Positions 7,862 to 16,160 of a stretch of DNA of 63,280 bases are shown here, in pieces. The notes beneath the pieces were generated by a model. The model was not told the origin of the DNA. It saw only the letters and a program-made list of their open reading frames with translations, and made no database searches. How positions within the stretch are numbered: the stretch's first letter is position 1; each line of letters starts with the position of its first letter. This DNA comes from Flavobacteriales bacterium (GTDB lineage: Bacteria > Bacteroidota > Bacteroidia > CAIKAF01), in the NCBI GenBank assembly GCA_025055575.1, contig JANWWP010000029.1, positions 1-63,280 on the forward strand, given 5' to 3'. The translations under genes and the position numbers were made by a program.

Positions 7862-9150
7862 TAAATTTCTTCCAGCATTTTCAAGCTCTGTTCAAACAGT
7901 TTGGAGCCATCGGCCCAGATTCCCATGGGAGCTATGGTATGATTGTGCCAGTGGTTCACGAACACGCCCCCGTATTGATGCACCACTGTGGCATAGTGTC
8001 GGAAAGTTTCAAGGAATGCTGCGTCGCGTAAGCCCATACGATCGTGCAAAACACCCTCCATGCAAGGCGTGGGATAGAGGGTCAAAGCTGTAGGGCTTCC
8101 ATTTTCCACGTCAAAAAATTGGAAAGGCTGGCATGTGCCCGCTCTGAACCCGGGAATGTGGGCCCATCCCATGCTAAAATCTTCCTTTATACCGAACGAT
8201 ACAAAGGCTCTGTAAGTATCAGGAAAACGCTGGCCAAGAAAATGGCATCGCGCAGAGGTAACTGTCCTCTCCAAGACCGCTTCCAGGCGGCTTTTTTCAT
8301 GTGCGATGGCCTGGATATCGTTCAGCTGATGGGTGGAGGGATGCAGGCCCACCTCCACGTGTTGGGCCATTTCTTTAATCAAGCGGCGCGCGGCTCTGCC
8401 CCGCAGGGGAATATTATTGTTGAGAGGCTCCCCGGACACCGTTTGCCAAAAACAAAGAATGCGGGATTTTTTTCCCGCAAGTTCCCAGATTCTAGGATAG
8501 CTGAAAAATGGGTCGGCCTCGCGCCGGATGAAACTTCTCAATTGCACGGCTAAGGCTGGGAGGTCACGCTTCCACATTCCAAGCGCTAAGCGGGCAATTT
8601 GGCGACTCAGTGGTTTGCCGTGGTGGGCGTAGGCATGGTCTATATCAAAAGTATGGATCAAGGAGGCTCGGGGCGTCTCCATTTTCCAGCCCGGAAATTT
8701 TTCTTGTATCGGACGAATCAATAAAGGAATCAGACGGCTTTCTATCACCGGCTCCTCGTGCACTTTCGCCTGATAGAGCAAAGAAAACTCCGGCAAGTGC
8801 CGCCCCAAGGCATCACGACACCCCGGAATCCATTCCTCGCTGCGGGCTAACAAATGAAAAATCAGCCCAGGAATATCACAGGTTGGATCGCCCTGTAAAG
8901 CCTGTCTTAAATTTTCTTTAAGGGAAGGCAGGGCTTCATTTTTCTGGGAGTTTAAATGACAGGTTTGAAAGAAATGATTTGCGGATGCCGCATGCCCGGT
9001 ATAGCTAAAAATAAAACTGTCCTCATTCCGCCCTTCTGCAGGCCTTCCTGGAAACCACTGAAGGCCGGGTGTGCGGCGGTTTAGTTCAGAACACACATAG
9101 CCCAACAAAGGGGCGGGCGCATCGGCATGCAGAAAGGCCCGAAGGCTCAC
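7858..9150 (-). CDS. Polysaccharide deacetylase-like protein (NodB-type, DUF7033-like N-terminus)
   Basis: The C-terminal half carries motifs of NodB-type deacetylases: TFDIDHAYA (metal-binding Asp pair) and GLHPSTHQL (metal-binding His). The N-terminal ~170 residues resemble the DUF7033 region found before such domains in Bacteroidetes. These enzymes remove N- or O-acetyl groups from cell-surface glycans. I chose GTG 9150, which overlaps the epimerase TGA as GTGA; an upstream TTG at 9255 would run 109 bases into the epimerase gene. Coupling to a UDP-GlcNAc epimerase supports a role in amino-sugar polysaccharide. The call is by motif, and the exact substrate is unknown. Confidence 0.75.
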   Translation of the reverse strand: MSLRAFLHADAPAPLLGYVCSELNRRTPGLQWFPGRPAEGRNEDSFIFSYTGHAASANHFFQTCHLNSQKNEALPSLKENLRQALQGDPTCDIPGLIFHLLARSEEWIPGCRDALGRHLPEFSLLYQAKVHEEPVIESRLIPLLIRPIQEKFPGWKMETPRASLIHTFDIDHAYAHHGKPLSRQIARLALGMWKRDLPALAVQLRSFIRREADPFFSYPRIWELAGKKSRILCFWQTVSGEPLNNNIPLRGRAARRLIKEMAQHVEVGLHPSTHQLNDIQAIAHEKSRLEAVLERTVTSARCHFLGQRFPDTYRAFVSFGIKEDFSMGWAHIPGFRAGTCQPFQFFDVENGSPTALTLYPTPCMEGVLHDRMGLRDAAFLETFRHYATVVHQYGGVFVNHWHNHTIAPMGIWADGSKLFEQSLKMLEEIY

Positions 9151-10220
9151 GCTGAGAGCGCTTCGCAAATGAGGCGGGCAGCATTGCCATCCCCATAGCC
9201 CCGGAGGCTGACCGAAGGCGGAAAGGTCTTCAGCCGGGCCCATTTTTCTGGCCAAATCTCAGGCTCGTCCCCGGCCAGCAGACCGGCCCCTTCGTCCAAG
9301 ATTTCAGTCCATTCGGTCTCACCACGAAGAATCAGTACGGGTTTTCCCAAAAAACAAGCTTCTTTCTGAAGCCCCCCGGAGTCGGTGAAAACGTACCGCG
9401 CGCCTTTGACATAACTTAAAGTTTCAAGAAAACCCACAGGGTCGATCACCTGCACCCGGCTGTCAAATACCAGGCCTTCGCGCTCCAGAGCTTTGCGCGT
9501 GCGGGGGTGCACCGGGAAGATGATACCGATTTCCCTGGCTATGGTATTGAGCGCCTGGACCACCGCTTTCAGCCTTTCCGGCTGGTCGGTATTATAGTTG
9601 CGGTGCAGGGTCATGAATGCATATGGCTCCTGCGCTTCATAGGCTTTAAGGGCCGGGGCGTAATGCTGAATATTGTCCAGCATGACGTCCCCGGTAAAAA
9701 TAATTTCTGATGAAAGGCCTGAAACCCCCGATCCGAAGCCCTCTTTTTTTAAGTTTTCTATGGCCCTGTGCGTTGGACAGAAGAGCCAACGCGACAGACG
9801 GTCCGTAAGGATACGGTTGATTTCCTCCGGCATGTCGCGTCGGTGGCTGCGGAGCCCGGCTTCCACATGACCTACAGGAATCCCTTCATATTCCCCGGCC
9901 AGGGCTCCGGCCAGAGTGCTGTCGGTGTCGCCAAACACCAGCACAACGTCCGGCCTTTCCTGAGCCATGGCACGGCGGATGCCGCGCAGCATTTCTTCAA
10001 GACGCTCGAGGCGGCTCATACCAGAAGTGGACAGAATGAAGTCCGGACGGGGCAAACCCAATTCCTTGTAGAATATTCCGGACATGTTTTCATCGTAGTG
10101 CTGTCCCGTGTGGAGCGTGAGCAATCTGAAAGGATAAGAATGCTGCTGCAGGTGGTGAAACAAAGCCGCAGATTTTATGATTTGAGGCCTGGCGCCCAGG
10201 ATGCTCAGAACGGTTTTCAT
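9147..10220 (-). CDS. wecB: UDP-N-acetylglucosamine 2-epimerase (non-hydrolysing)
   Basis: This cytoplasmic enzyme interconverts UDP-GlcNAc and UDP-ManNAc, feeding surface polysaccharide synthesis. The 357 residues match the family. Visible motifs are LGARPQIIKSAAL at the N-terminus, TGQHYDENM, FGDTDST, GHVEAGLRS followed by PEEINR, FPVHPRT and TDSGGLQKEA. It follows the tryptophan dioxygenase gene by 18 bases and is coupled to the deacetylase gene by a GTGA overlap. Confidence 0.93.
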   Translation of the reverse strand: MKTVLSILGARPQIIKSAALFHHLQQHSYPFRLLTLHTGQHYDENMSGIFYKELGLPRPDFILSTSGMSRLERLEEMLRGIRRAMAQERPDVVLVFGDTDSTLAGALAGEYEGIPVGHVEAGLRSHRRDMPEEINRILTDRLSRWLFCPTHRAIENLKKEGFGSGVSGLSSEIIFTGDVMLDNIQHYAPALKAYEAQEPYAFMTLHRNYNTDQPERLKAVVQALNTIAREIGIIFPVHPRTRKALEREGLVFDSRVQVIDPVGFLETLSYVKGARYVFTDSGGLQKEACFLGKPVLILRGETEWTEILDEGAGLLAGDEPEIWPEKWARLKTFPPSVSLRGYGDGNAARLICEALSA

Positions 10221-10238
10221 TAAGGGGCAAAAATAATT

Positions 10239-11147
10239 TTATTGTCTGCCCCAATTTTCTTTTTCCTCTGCAGACCAGAGAAAGGGGAAAAAAATTCTTC
10301 TTTGATGGGCCGGATGCAAATAGCGGCGCCAGGGACTTGCGCCGGTGCTGGTCTTTTCCTCGCCTTGGTGCGCCAGATATTTTTCAGCCGTTTGAAGATG
10401 CGTAAGAGGCCATTGGACGTTATAGATGTTGTCCAATTCCCTCAATTTTTGAATCATAACCGGCGTCAACTCACCGGCCTTCTGCCAGAATTCAGCTTTT
10501 TCGCAGAGTGTTTTTCCCTGCCACTGTTTTAGGGTTTCTAAAAGTTCTTTTTTGTATTTTTTGTCAAATTCCCTAAGCATTAGCCCAGGCTGGCCCGTTC
10601 GGGGGTCCGTTCCGGCTTCTCTCCAGTAGAATTTATCGTAAAAATCTTCGTAGGCGTTGACTGCGTTTCCACCCGTTTTGTATCGCGGATGAAGAAGATT
10701 CCATGCCGGGGTGCACAAAATTTCAACCTGCCTGTATTGTGCCGACTGGAAGCCGCTAGCCGGGGCCAGGGCGGTTCTAAACGCGTTGTACTGATCGTAG
10801 TCCATGCCTTCATTCATCACTTTAAACGTGCTGTTGAGAATATCCGCATAGCGGCAGATCCGGTTCAGTTTATTTTCTCTCCAGGCCGGCGGGGCTTCTT
10901 CTTTATTTAAAAGCTGTTGTAGTTCATGAAGTAATAAATTCAAAAAAAGTTCAATGGCCTGATGATAGACAATAAATACTTTTTCATCCGGAAAGTCTGT
11001 CCTTGGATGTTGAAGGGAAAGCAAAGTTTCTACCTCGATGTAATCCCAGTAAGTAAGAGGCCTGGAATAGAACAATCCTTGGAGAAAAATTTCCGGATCG
11101 TGGCCCTGGGACTGATATTTTTCACGAATTTCTTTCAGCCAGTCCAT
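10239..11147 (-). CDS. kynA: Tryptophan 2,3-dioxygenase
   Basis: This haem enzyme opens the indole ring of tryptophan to N-formylkynurenine. The N-terminal DEKVFIVYHQAIEL (His62 from this start) and ALAPASGFQSAQYR (Arg for substrate binding) are family hallmarks. The later WPLTHLQTAEKYL segment supplies a likely proximal haem His. The usual GTGGS loop reads STGAS here, a mild variation. I chose ATG 11147 because a TAGTTTTG promoter box lies 14 bases upstream; an in-frame TTG at 11153 is possible. No formamidase, kynureninase or kynurenine monooxygenase is present in the window, and the next genes are for glycan modification. Confidence 0.9.
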   Translation of the reverse strand: MDWLKEIREKYQSQGHDPEIFLQGLFYSRPLTYWDYIEVETLLSLQHPRTDFPDEKVFIVYHQAIELFLNLLLHELQQLLNKEEAPPAWRENKLNRICRYADILNSTFKVMNEGMDYDQYNAFRTALAPASGFQSAQYRQVEILCTPAWNLLHPRYKTGGNAVNAYEDFYDKFYWREAGTDPRTGQPGLMLREFDKKYKKELLETLKQWQGKTLCEKAEFWQKAGELTPVMIQKLRELDNIYNVQWPLTHLQTAEKYLAHQGEEKTSTGASPWRRYLHPAHQRRIFFPFLWSAEEKENWGRQ

Positions 11148-11161
11148 GCACAAATTTTTTG

Positions 11162-11169
11162 CAAAACTA
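11162..11169 (-). promoter_or_regulatory. Putative -7 box for tryptophan dioxygenase operon
   Basis: TAGTTTTG on the minus strand, 14 bases before the ATG at 11147; matches TAnnTTTG. Confidence 0.5.
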
Positions 11170-11270
11170 CCGGGCCCCCTGGATTAAAACATGATAATTA
11201 ATGAAAAGAAGCCCTTCTCATTGTTGGCTTCCCTCTCTGAAAACCAAGGAAATTTTTCATTTTAATTATT

Positions 11271-11930
11271 TCACCGAAGTATCGCCTCGGCATGGCGTAC
11301 ACTCCGTGTCAGCCATTCCGCCACCAGTCGATCCTGCTCCTCGGTGTTGAGGGGGTGCCGTTGTCCAAGTTGTTCTAAACGCAACAACAAGGCCTGCAAA
11401 AACAGAGCAGCACTCACAGACACATTAAAACTTTCGGTGAAACCTTCCATCGGGTAATACACCGCCACATCGGCTCCACGGATGGCTTCCTCAGATAAGC
11501 CCGTCATTTCCGTACCTAATAATAATGCCACTGGCTGATCCAAAGGACAATTGTGCACCGATAGAGCTCCGGCCCTTGGAAGAGTGGCGACGAGGCAGTA
11601 TCCCATGGAGCGAAGTCTATGCAGGCAGGCTGCCACAGGATCTGGAGTAGCTGCGTCCGCCCTATATCTGTGGATGGAAAGCCATTTGCTGGCACCCAGC
11701 GCCACTTCTTCGTTCACCCTGAAAGCATTCTCACGTTCAATGACGTGCACATCCTGCACGCCAAGACCGTCGCATGTGCGCAACACAGCGCTGATATTAT
11801 GGTCCTGATACAAATTTTCCAGCACCACGGTCACCTGCCGAGTGCGGCGGGCGGCTACGGCGCGAAAGCGCTCCAGCCTCTCCGGAGTCACAAAAGGAGC
11901 TAAACGACGGATGGTCTCCTGCGGACTCAA
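11271..11930 (-). CDS. trmH: tRNA (guanosine-2'-O-)-methyltransferase, SpoU/TrmH family
   Basis: A SAM-dependent knotted methyltransferase that probably makes Gm18 in tRNA. The motif [13 protein letters not shown], with Asn and catalytic Arg, lies near residue 45. The knot motifs [11 protein letters not shown] and [18 protein letters not shown] follow at about 135-175. Start codon TTG 11930 overlaps the ndk stop as TTGA, so the two are translationally coupled. Length (219) fits TrmH. An rRNA-directed SpoU relative cannot be excluded, but the motif set favours TrmH. Confidence 0.88.
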   Translation of the reverse strand: MSPQETIRRLAPFVTPERLERFRAVAARRTRQVTVVLENLYQDHNISAVLRTCDGLGVQDVHVIERENAFRVNEEVALGASKWLSIHRYRADAATPDPVAACLHRLRSMGYCLVATLPRAGALSVHNCPLDQPVALLLGTEMTGLSEEAIRGADVAVYYPMEGFTESFNVSVSAALFLQALLLRLEQLGQRHPLNTEEQDRLVAEWLTRSVRHAEAILR

Positions 11931-12346
11931 TACATTTCAAATTCTGAGAAAAAAAACCGACCCTCCACCAGCGCATTGTCATCGCTGTCGCTTCCATGAA
12001 TTGCATTTTCGGCCAGGCTGCGGGCGAAAAGGCGACGGATGGTGCCTTCTTCCGCTTTAGCCGGATCTGTGGCGCCGATGAGTCGGCGAAAATCTTCCAC
12101 CGCGTTGTCTTTTTCCAGAATAGCTGCCACGATGGGGCCGGAAGACATGTAAGTGCACAGCTCGCCATAGAAAGGCCTTTCGCGGTGTATGGCATAGAAC
12201 TTGCCGGCCAGCTCCGGCGTCAGGCGGGTCAGTTTCATGGCACGGATTTTAAATCCGTTTTTAAGAATGATGGCTAAAATATCCCCGATATATCCATTTT
12301 GTACGGCATCGGGCTTGATCATAGTGAAGGTGGTGTTTCCGGCCAT
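11927..12346 (-). CDS. ndk: Nucleoside diphosphate kinase
   Basis: The enzyme balances nucleoside triphosphate pools by phosphate transfer through a histidine. The 139 residues match the family. The phosphorylated His117 lies in [10 protein letters not shown], and the N-terminal [10 protein letters not shown] motif is intact. It is the first gene of a two-gene unit with trmH and faces the NrnA-type gene across a divergent promoter with an inverted repeat. Confidence 0.97.
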   Translation of the reverse strand: MAGNTTFTMIKPDAVQNGYIGDILAIILKNGFKIRAMKLTRLTPELAGKFYAIHRERPFYGELCTYMSSGPIVAAILEKDNAVEDFRRLIGATDPAKAEEGTIRRLFARSLAENAIHGSDSDDNALVEGRFFFSEFEMY

Positions 12347-12358
12347 AGCGGCTTATCT

Positions 12359-12379
12359 TACTTTTGGGCCGCAAAAGTA
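12359..12379. promoter_or_regulatory. Divergent overlapping promoter with inverted repeat (ndk / nrnA-like)
   Basis: TACTTTTG at 12359-12366 on plus and TACTTTTG at 12372-12379 on minus form an inverted repeat with a five-base centre. Each matches the -7 box TAnnTTTG. The boxes point at genes on both sides: ndk ATG at 12346 and the phosphoesterase ATG at 12392, with equal 25-base spacing from box to start. The two polymerases cannot occupy these sites together, so expression of the two units may be mutually exclusive at any moment. Confidence 0.6.
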
Positions 12380-12391
12380 GCCAAATTCTGC

Positions 12392-13420
12392 ATGACTTCG
12401 CTCCGGCATCCCCCTGCCCGCCTTAGGGAAATCATTTTCAGCGCGCGAAAAATTGTGCTGCTCACCCATAAAAATCCGGACGGGGATGCCCTGGGTTCGG
12501 CTTTGGGTCTCTACAATTTCTTACTTCAAAAAAAGAAACATCCGGTGGTGATTGTGCCGGATGCGTATCCGCATTATTTCCGTTTTCTTCCGGGAAGGGA
12601 AAAAATGCTGGTGGCCGACAAACATACCGAGGTGGCCCTAAAGAAAGTGCGCGAAGCCGACCTCCTATTCTGTCTGGACTTTAATCGGACGGACAGGCTG
12701 GGTTGTCTGGAGGCGGCTTTTTTGGAACGCACAGCCCCGGCCCTCCTGTTGGACCATCATCCGGATCCTGACACCGCCTTGTGGTTGGATTGCCTTCACG
12801 ACACATCTGCCAGTTCCACGTCGGAGCTGGTGGCCCTCTTTTTGCACCATGTGTTTCCAAAGGACCCGCCGGGCGCCGATGCCGCCACCTGTCTTTACAC
12901 AGGAATGTTCATGGATACTGGGGGCTTCATGTTCAACTTCACGGAGAACACTTTCCGTCATTGTGCCCGCATGTTGGCCGCGGGTGCCCGTGCCGACATT
13001 TTTGTGGAGGCGGTATTCCAAAGCAACACCGAAGATCGCATGCGCCTTATGGGCTATTGCCTTTACGAAAAGCTCCGAGTTCTGCCCGATCTGGGCCTGG
13101 CCTATATCAGTCTGACCCAGGAAGAAATGAAGCGTTTCAACTTCAGGAAAGGCGACAGCGAATCCTTTGTAAATCTGGCTTTATCCATCGGCGGAATCCG
13201 GATGGCCGTGCTGATCTCCGAGCAGGAGGACGGCATCACCCGTTTGTCCTTTAGAAGTAAAGGATCCCTGCCCGTGAACGATCTAGCCGCGCAATATTTC
13301 AATGGCGGTGGACACCGCAATGCGTCGGGAGGTCAAATTCAGGGCAATGCCGCACAAGCCGAAGCGTTGTTAGTGGAAACCGTGACCCGATGGATCACTC
13401 CATTCAAAAACATGGCCTGA
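12392..13420 (+). CDS. DHH/DHHA1 phosphoesterase (NrnA-like nanoRNase / pAp phosphatase)
   Basis: DHH-family enzymes of this size (342 residues) degrade short oligoribonucleotides or c-di-AMP products and dephosphorylate pAp. Motifs are THKNPDGDALGS near residue 25, CLDFNR near 94, LLDHHPDPD near 120, and the DHHA1 substrate loop FNGGGHRNASGG near 307. I chose ATG 12392, which follows the promoter box; an upstream in-frame TTG at 12299 would lie inside ndk. It overlaps the following FKBP gene by 31 bases. Confidence 0.88.
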   Translation: MTSLRHPPARLREIIFSARKIVLLTHKNPDGDALGSALGLYNFLLQKKKHPVVIVPDAYPHYFRFLPGREKMLVADKHTEVALKKVREADLLFCLDFNRTDRLGCLEAAFLERTAPALLLDHHPDPDTALWLDCLHDTSASSTSELVALFLHHVFPKDPPGADAATCLYTGMFMDTGGFMFNFTENTFRHCARMLAAGARADIFVEAVFQSNTEDRMRLMGYCLYEKLRVLPDLGLAYISLTQEEMKRFNFRKGDSESFVNLALSIGGIRMAVLISEQEDGITRLSFRSKGSLPVNDLAAQYFNGGGHRNASGGQIQGNAAQAEALLVETVTRWITPFKNMA

Positions 13421-13959
13421 ACCTCTTTCTGGCTGGCCTTATGTTAGGGATGAGCTGGGCCTGCCGTAACGGGCCACAGCCGACCGGCTATAAAACCGAA
13501 GGCGACACTTTGAGGCACTACATCCAACGGGATCTGGAACAAGAAAATAAACGTATTTCCGAAACCGAAAACCAAGATATTGAAAATTACATCCGGCGGC
13601 GGGGCTGGCCATTCTTCAATACTGGAACAGGGCTGCGCATAGCTATCTACGAAAAAGGACAAGGACGGCGTCCGCGTTCAGGGGATGTGGTGTGGCTCAC
13701 CTACAAGGTGTCGTTGCTCAACGGGCGGGAATGCTACCGCTCTGCGCCGGACGAAGCGGAGAGCTTCACGGTGGATTTTGATCTGGTGGAAAGCGGACTT
13801 CATGAAGCCATGAAATACCTGCGCGAAGGAGACAGGGCCTTTCTTATCATTCCATCCCATCTGGCTTTTGGTTTGCTGGGCGACAGCGAAAAAATTCCTT
13901 CCTACAGCACAGTAGTTTATGATGTGTATCTGGCCGAAGTGGAACCCCGCCAACCTTAA
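13390..13959 (+). CDS. FKBP-type peptidyl-prolyl isomerase lipoprotein (GldI-like)
   Basis: A lipoprotein signal ends at Cys25 (LGMSWAC). A short charged helix (about 40-70) precedes one FKBP domain (about 80-185; SGDVVWLTYKVSLLNGR, AMKYLREGDRAFLIIPSHLAFG). Such proteins speed proline isomerisation during folding in the periplasm. In Flavobacteria the related GldI is needed for gliding, so a role in folding T9SS or gliding parts is plausible. It overlaps the phosphoesterase gene by 31 bases and the next FKBP gene by 41 bases. Confidence 0.82.
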   Translation: MDHSIQKHGLNLFLAGLMLGMSWACRNGPQPTGYKTEGDTLRHYIQRDLEQENKRISETENQDIENYIRRRGWPFFNTGTGLRIAIYEKGQGRRPRSGDVVWLTYKVSLLNGRECYRSAPDEAESFTVDFDLVESGLHEAMKYLREGDRAFLIIPSHLAFGLLGDSEKIPSYSTVVYDVYLAEVEPRQP

Positions 13960-14776
13960 GCTCTTCGTAATCTGGGCATTATGTGCAGGGCTTGCCGTCT
14001 GCCGTCCGGCCATGGAAAAAGGCGGTGGGGGCTTGCGCTGGCGTCTATGGAAGGCCGGGTCTGGCCCCTCTCCATGCAAGGACGGTTTTCGGTTTCAAAT
14101 CCATGTATGGGTGTGGAACGGGGAAAATTCGCTGGCAACCGATACCCTGCTGTGGTGCGACAGCCCGGACGCCGCGCCTGGTGCGGATTTTCGGCTCTGC
14201 CTCAGGGGCCGAGCCCCAGGCGACAGCCTGGAGCTCCAAATTCCAGTAGATTCATTAACTTTTCTCGATTATTACCTGGCTCCTTTTGCGCGAAAAGGCT
14301 GGGTGTCCGCCACAATAAAAATTTTAGACTGTCAGGATGCTGCCCTTATTTGGGAAGCAGAGGAGAACAGGCGGGAGCAGCGCCGTTTTGAAGCCTACAA
14401 AGCCTTTGATTCCACCATTCGAAGGTTGGAACCTCATATATTCATGGCAGGCAAAGGGGCTGGCGTTGTAAGGATTGTGAAGGGCCGGGGGCGGCGGCTC
14501 CGATTTGGAGACAAAGTAAGGCTTCACGCCGTTTTTTATTCATTTTCCGGAGCCTCTCTTCTTTCCACGCCTGACTCCGGAGCCGTTCTCGAAGTGTATG
14601 ACGGATCTTGGGTCCCAGGACTTCATGAAGCGCTCGCATGCCTGCATTCTGGCGATTCCGCCGTCGTCTATCTGCCTTATTTTTTAGCCTTTGGAGAAGA
14701 AGGGTATCCACCCAAAGTCGGGGAATTTGAGAACATACTCATTCGATTGAAAGTCCAACTTCTGCAAAAAAATTAA
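13919..14776 (+). CDS. Second FKBP-like lipoprotein
   Basis: A likely lipoprotein signal (hydrophobic 13-27, Cys28 in GLAVC) is followed by a region of about 115 residues I do not recognise. A C-terminal FKBP-like domain (about 165-283; RFGDKVRLHAVFYSFSG, GLHEALACLHSGDSAVVYLP, LAFGEEGYP) follows. It is a tandem relative of the preceding gene but diverged. Start ATG 13919 (or 13922) lies inside the previous gene, since no later start precedes the signal sequence. Whether the isomerase site is active is unclear. Confidence 0.75.
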   Translation: MMCIWPKWNPANLKLFVIWALCAGLAVCRPAMEKGGGGLRWRLWKAGSGPSPCKDGFRFQIHVWVWNGENSLATDTLLWCDSPDAAPGADFRLCLRGRAPGDSLELQIPVDSLTFLDYYLAPFARKGWVSATIKILDCQDAALIWEAEENRREQRRFEAYKAFDSTIRRLEPHIFMAGKGAGVVRIVKGRGRRLRFGDKVRLHAVFYSFSGASLLSTPDSGAVLEVYDGSWVPGLHEALACLHSGDSAVVYLPYFLAFGEEGYPPKVGEFENILIRLKVQLLQKN

Positions 14777-14940
14777 GGATAACCATACTTGAAAGAAATG
14801 CCCTTATAATTTCTTTACTTATCAATATTTTAAAATTCAAGGAATGCATGCGTAGCCGGCCACAGGGCTATTAAATTCGAATATTGCCTTTTGTCCGGAA
14901 AAAAGTCGTGAACGTCGTGAATCTCTGCATTTCAATGTAA

Positions 14941-14957
14941 GAGGGCATATTGCCCTC
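14941..14957 (-). terminator. Perfect hairpin after the thiolase gene
   Basis: GAGGGCA-TAT-TGCCCTC is a seven-base-pair stem with a three-base loop, eight bases beyond the thiolase stop. There is no strong T-tract, so it may be a terminator or an mRNA 3' end stabiliser. Confidence 0.5.
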
Positions 14958-14964
14958 CTCCACA

Positions 14965-16146
14965 TTAGTTCAGCCTTTCAAAAATCCCGGCTGCGCCCTG
15001 GCCGGTGCCCACGCACATGGTGACCATGCCATAGCGGCCCCCGGTGCGCTTCAGCTCTGCCAAGGCCTGAACCGTGAGTTTTGCGCCTGTGCAGCCGAGA
15101 GGGTGCCCTAAGGCTATGGCTCCGCCATTGGGATTGACTTTCTGGTTGTCCAGATCCAAATGCCGAATGATGGCCAGGCTTTGAGAGGCAAAGGCCTCAT
15201 TCAGCTCAATAACGTCTAAGTCTGAGGCTGCAAGACCCGCCATTTGAAGCGCTTTGGGTATGGCGTAAATGGGTCCCACGCCCATGATGGCAGGTTCCAG
15301 ACCGACGACGGCATAGCTCCGCAACGCAGCCTGTGGCTGGAGCCCACGTTCCATCATAAATTTTTCTTCCATCAAAAGCACGAAAGCTGCTCCATCGGAA
15401 GTTTGGGAAGCGTTGCCGGCGGTCACGGTGCCCTCGGCCATAAAGACAGGCTTTAACCGGGCCAAAGCTTCGGGGTTTGTGTCGGCGCGCGGCCCCTCAT
15501 CCTGCGTGACTGTGAAGTGGTTTTCCGTCCGTTTGCCTTTGTCGTTCAACGCAATGTGTTTCACAGTCACAGGGGCAATCTGTCCTTCGAAGCGGCCTTC
15601 GCGCTGAGCGCGGACCGCCCGCATATGGCTTTCCAGACCAAAGGCGTCCTGATCTTCCCGGCTGATGCTGAACCGCTTGGCCACTTCCTCAGCCGTGAGA
15701 CCCATCCCCCAATAATAGGTGGGCTGGGTTTTCGCCACATCATAGTTGGGAACAATACGCCAACCGCCGAAAGGCAAAAGGCTCATGCTTTCCACGCCTC
15801 CGGCTAGGATGCAGCGGGCCTGTCCGGATTTGATTTTGGCATCGGCAATGGCAATGGCTTCCAATCCAGAGGCGCAGTACCTGTTGATGGTCATGCCGGG
15901 CACCTTATCCGTATTCAGACCCATCAGGGAGAGCATGCGTCCCATATTGAGGCCCTGCTCGGCTTCGGGCGTGGCGCATCCCACAATCACATCATCCAGG
16001 TCCTCTGCACTGATTTGGGGGAAATCGGCCATGAGTCGTTGGATCACCTGCACGGCTAAATCGTCAGGCCGCATGAATCGGAAGGCGCCTCTGGGCGCTT
16101 TGCCTACGGCGGAGCGATAGCCGCCCACCAGAAATGAACTCTTCAT
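14965..16146 (-). CDS. fadA: Acetyl-CoA acyltransferase (3-ketoacyl-CoA thiolase)
   Basis: The enzyme splits 3-ketoacyl-CoA with CoA in the last step of beta-oxidation. Nucleophile Cys91 lies in INRYCASGLEAI. The other active-site motifs, ELNEAFASQ, GHPLGCTGAK (His) and MCVGTGQGAA (second Cys), are intact. The 393 residues are normal. It follows the multifunctional FadN-type gene by 14 bases, forming a two-gene beta-oxidation operon. Confidence 0.95.
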   Translation of the reverse strand: MKSSFLVGGYRSAVGKAPRGAFRFMRPDDLAVQVIQRLMADFPQISAEDLDDVIVGCATPEAEQGLNMGRMLSLMGLNTDKVPGMTINRYCASGLEAIAIADAKIKSGQARCILAGGVESMSLLPFGGWRIVPNYDVAKTQPTYYWGMGLTAEEVAKRFSISREDQDAFGLESHMRAVRAQREGRFEGQIAPVTVKHIALNDKGKRTENHFTVTQDEGPRADTNPEALARLKPVFMAEGTVTAGNASQTSDGAAFVLLMEEKFMMERGLQPQAALRSYAVVGLEPAIMGVGPIYAIPKALQMAGLAASDLDVIELNEAFASQSLAIIRHLDLDNQKVNPNGGAIALGHPLGCTGAKLTVQALAELKRTGGRYGMVTMCVGTGQGAAGIFERLN

Positions 16147-16160
16147 GTTGAGAGGATTAT

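Noticed and set aside
9151-9255. Longer start (TTG 9255) for the deacetylase gene
   Set aside because: It would overlap wecB by 109 bases with no family similarity in the extra residues; the GTGA junction at 9147-9150 is a better start.
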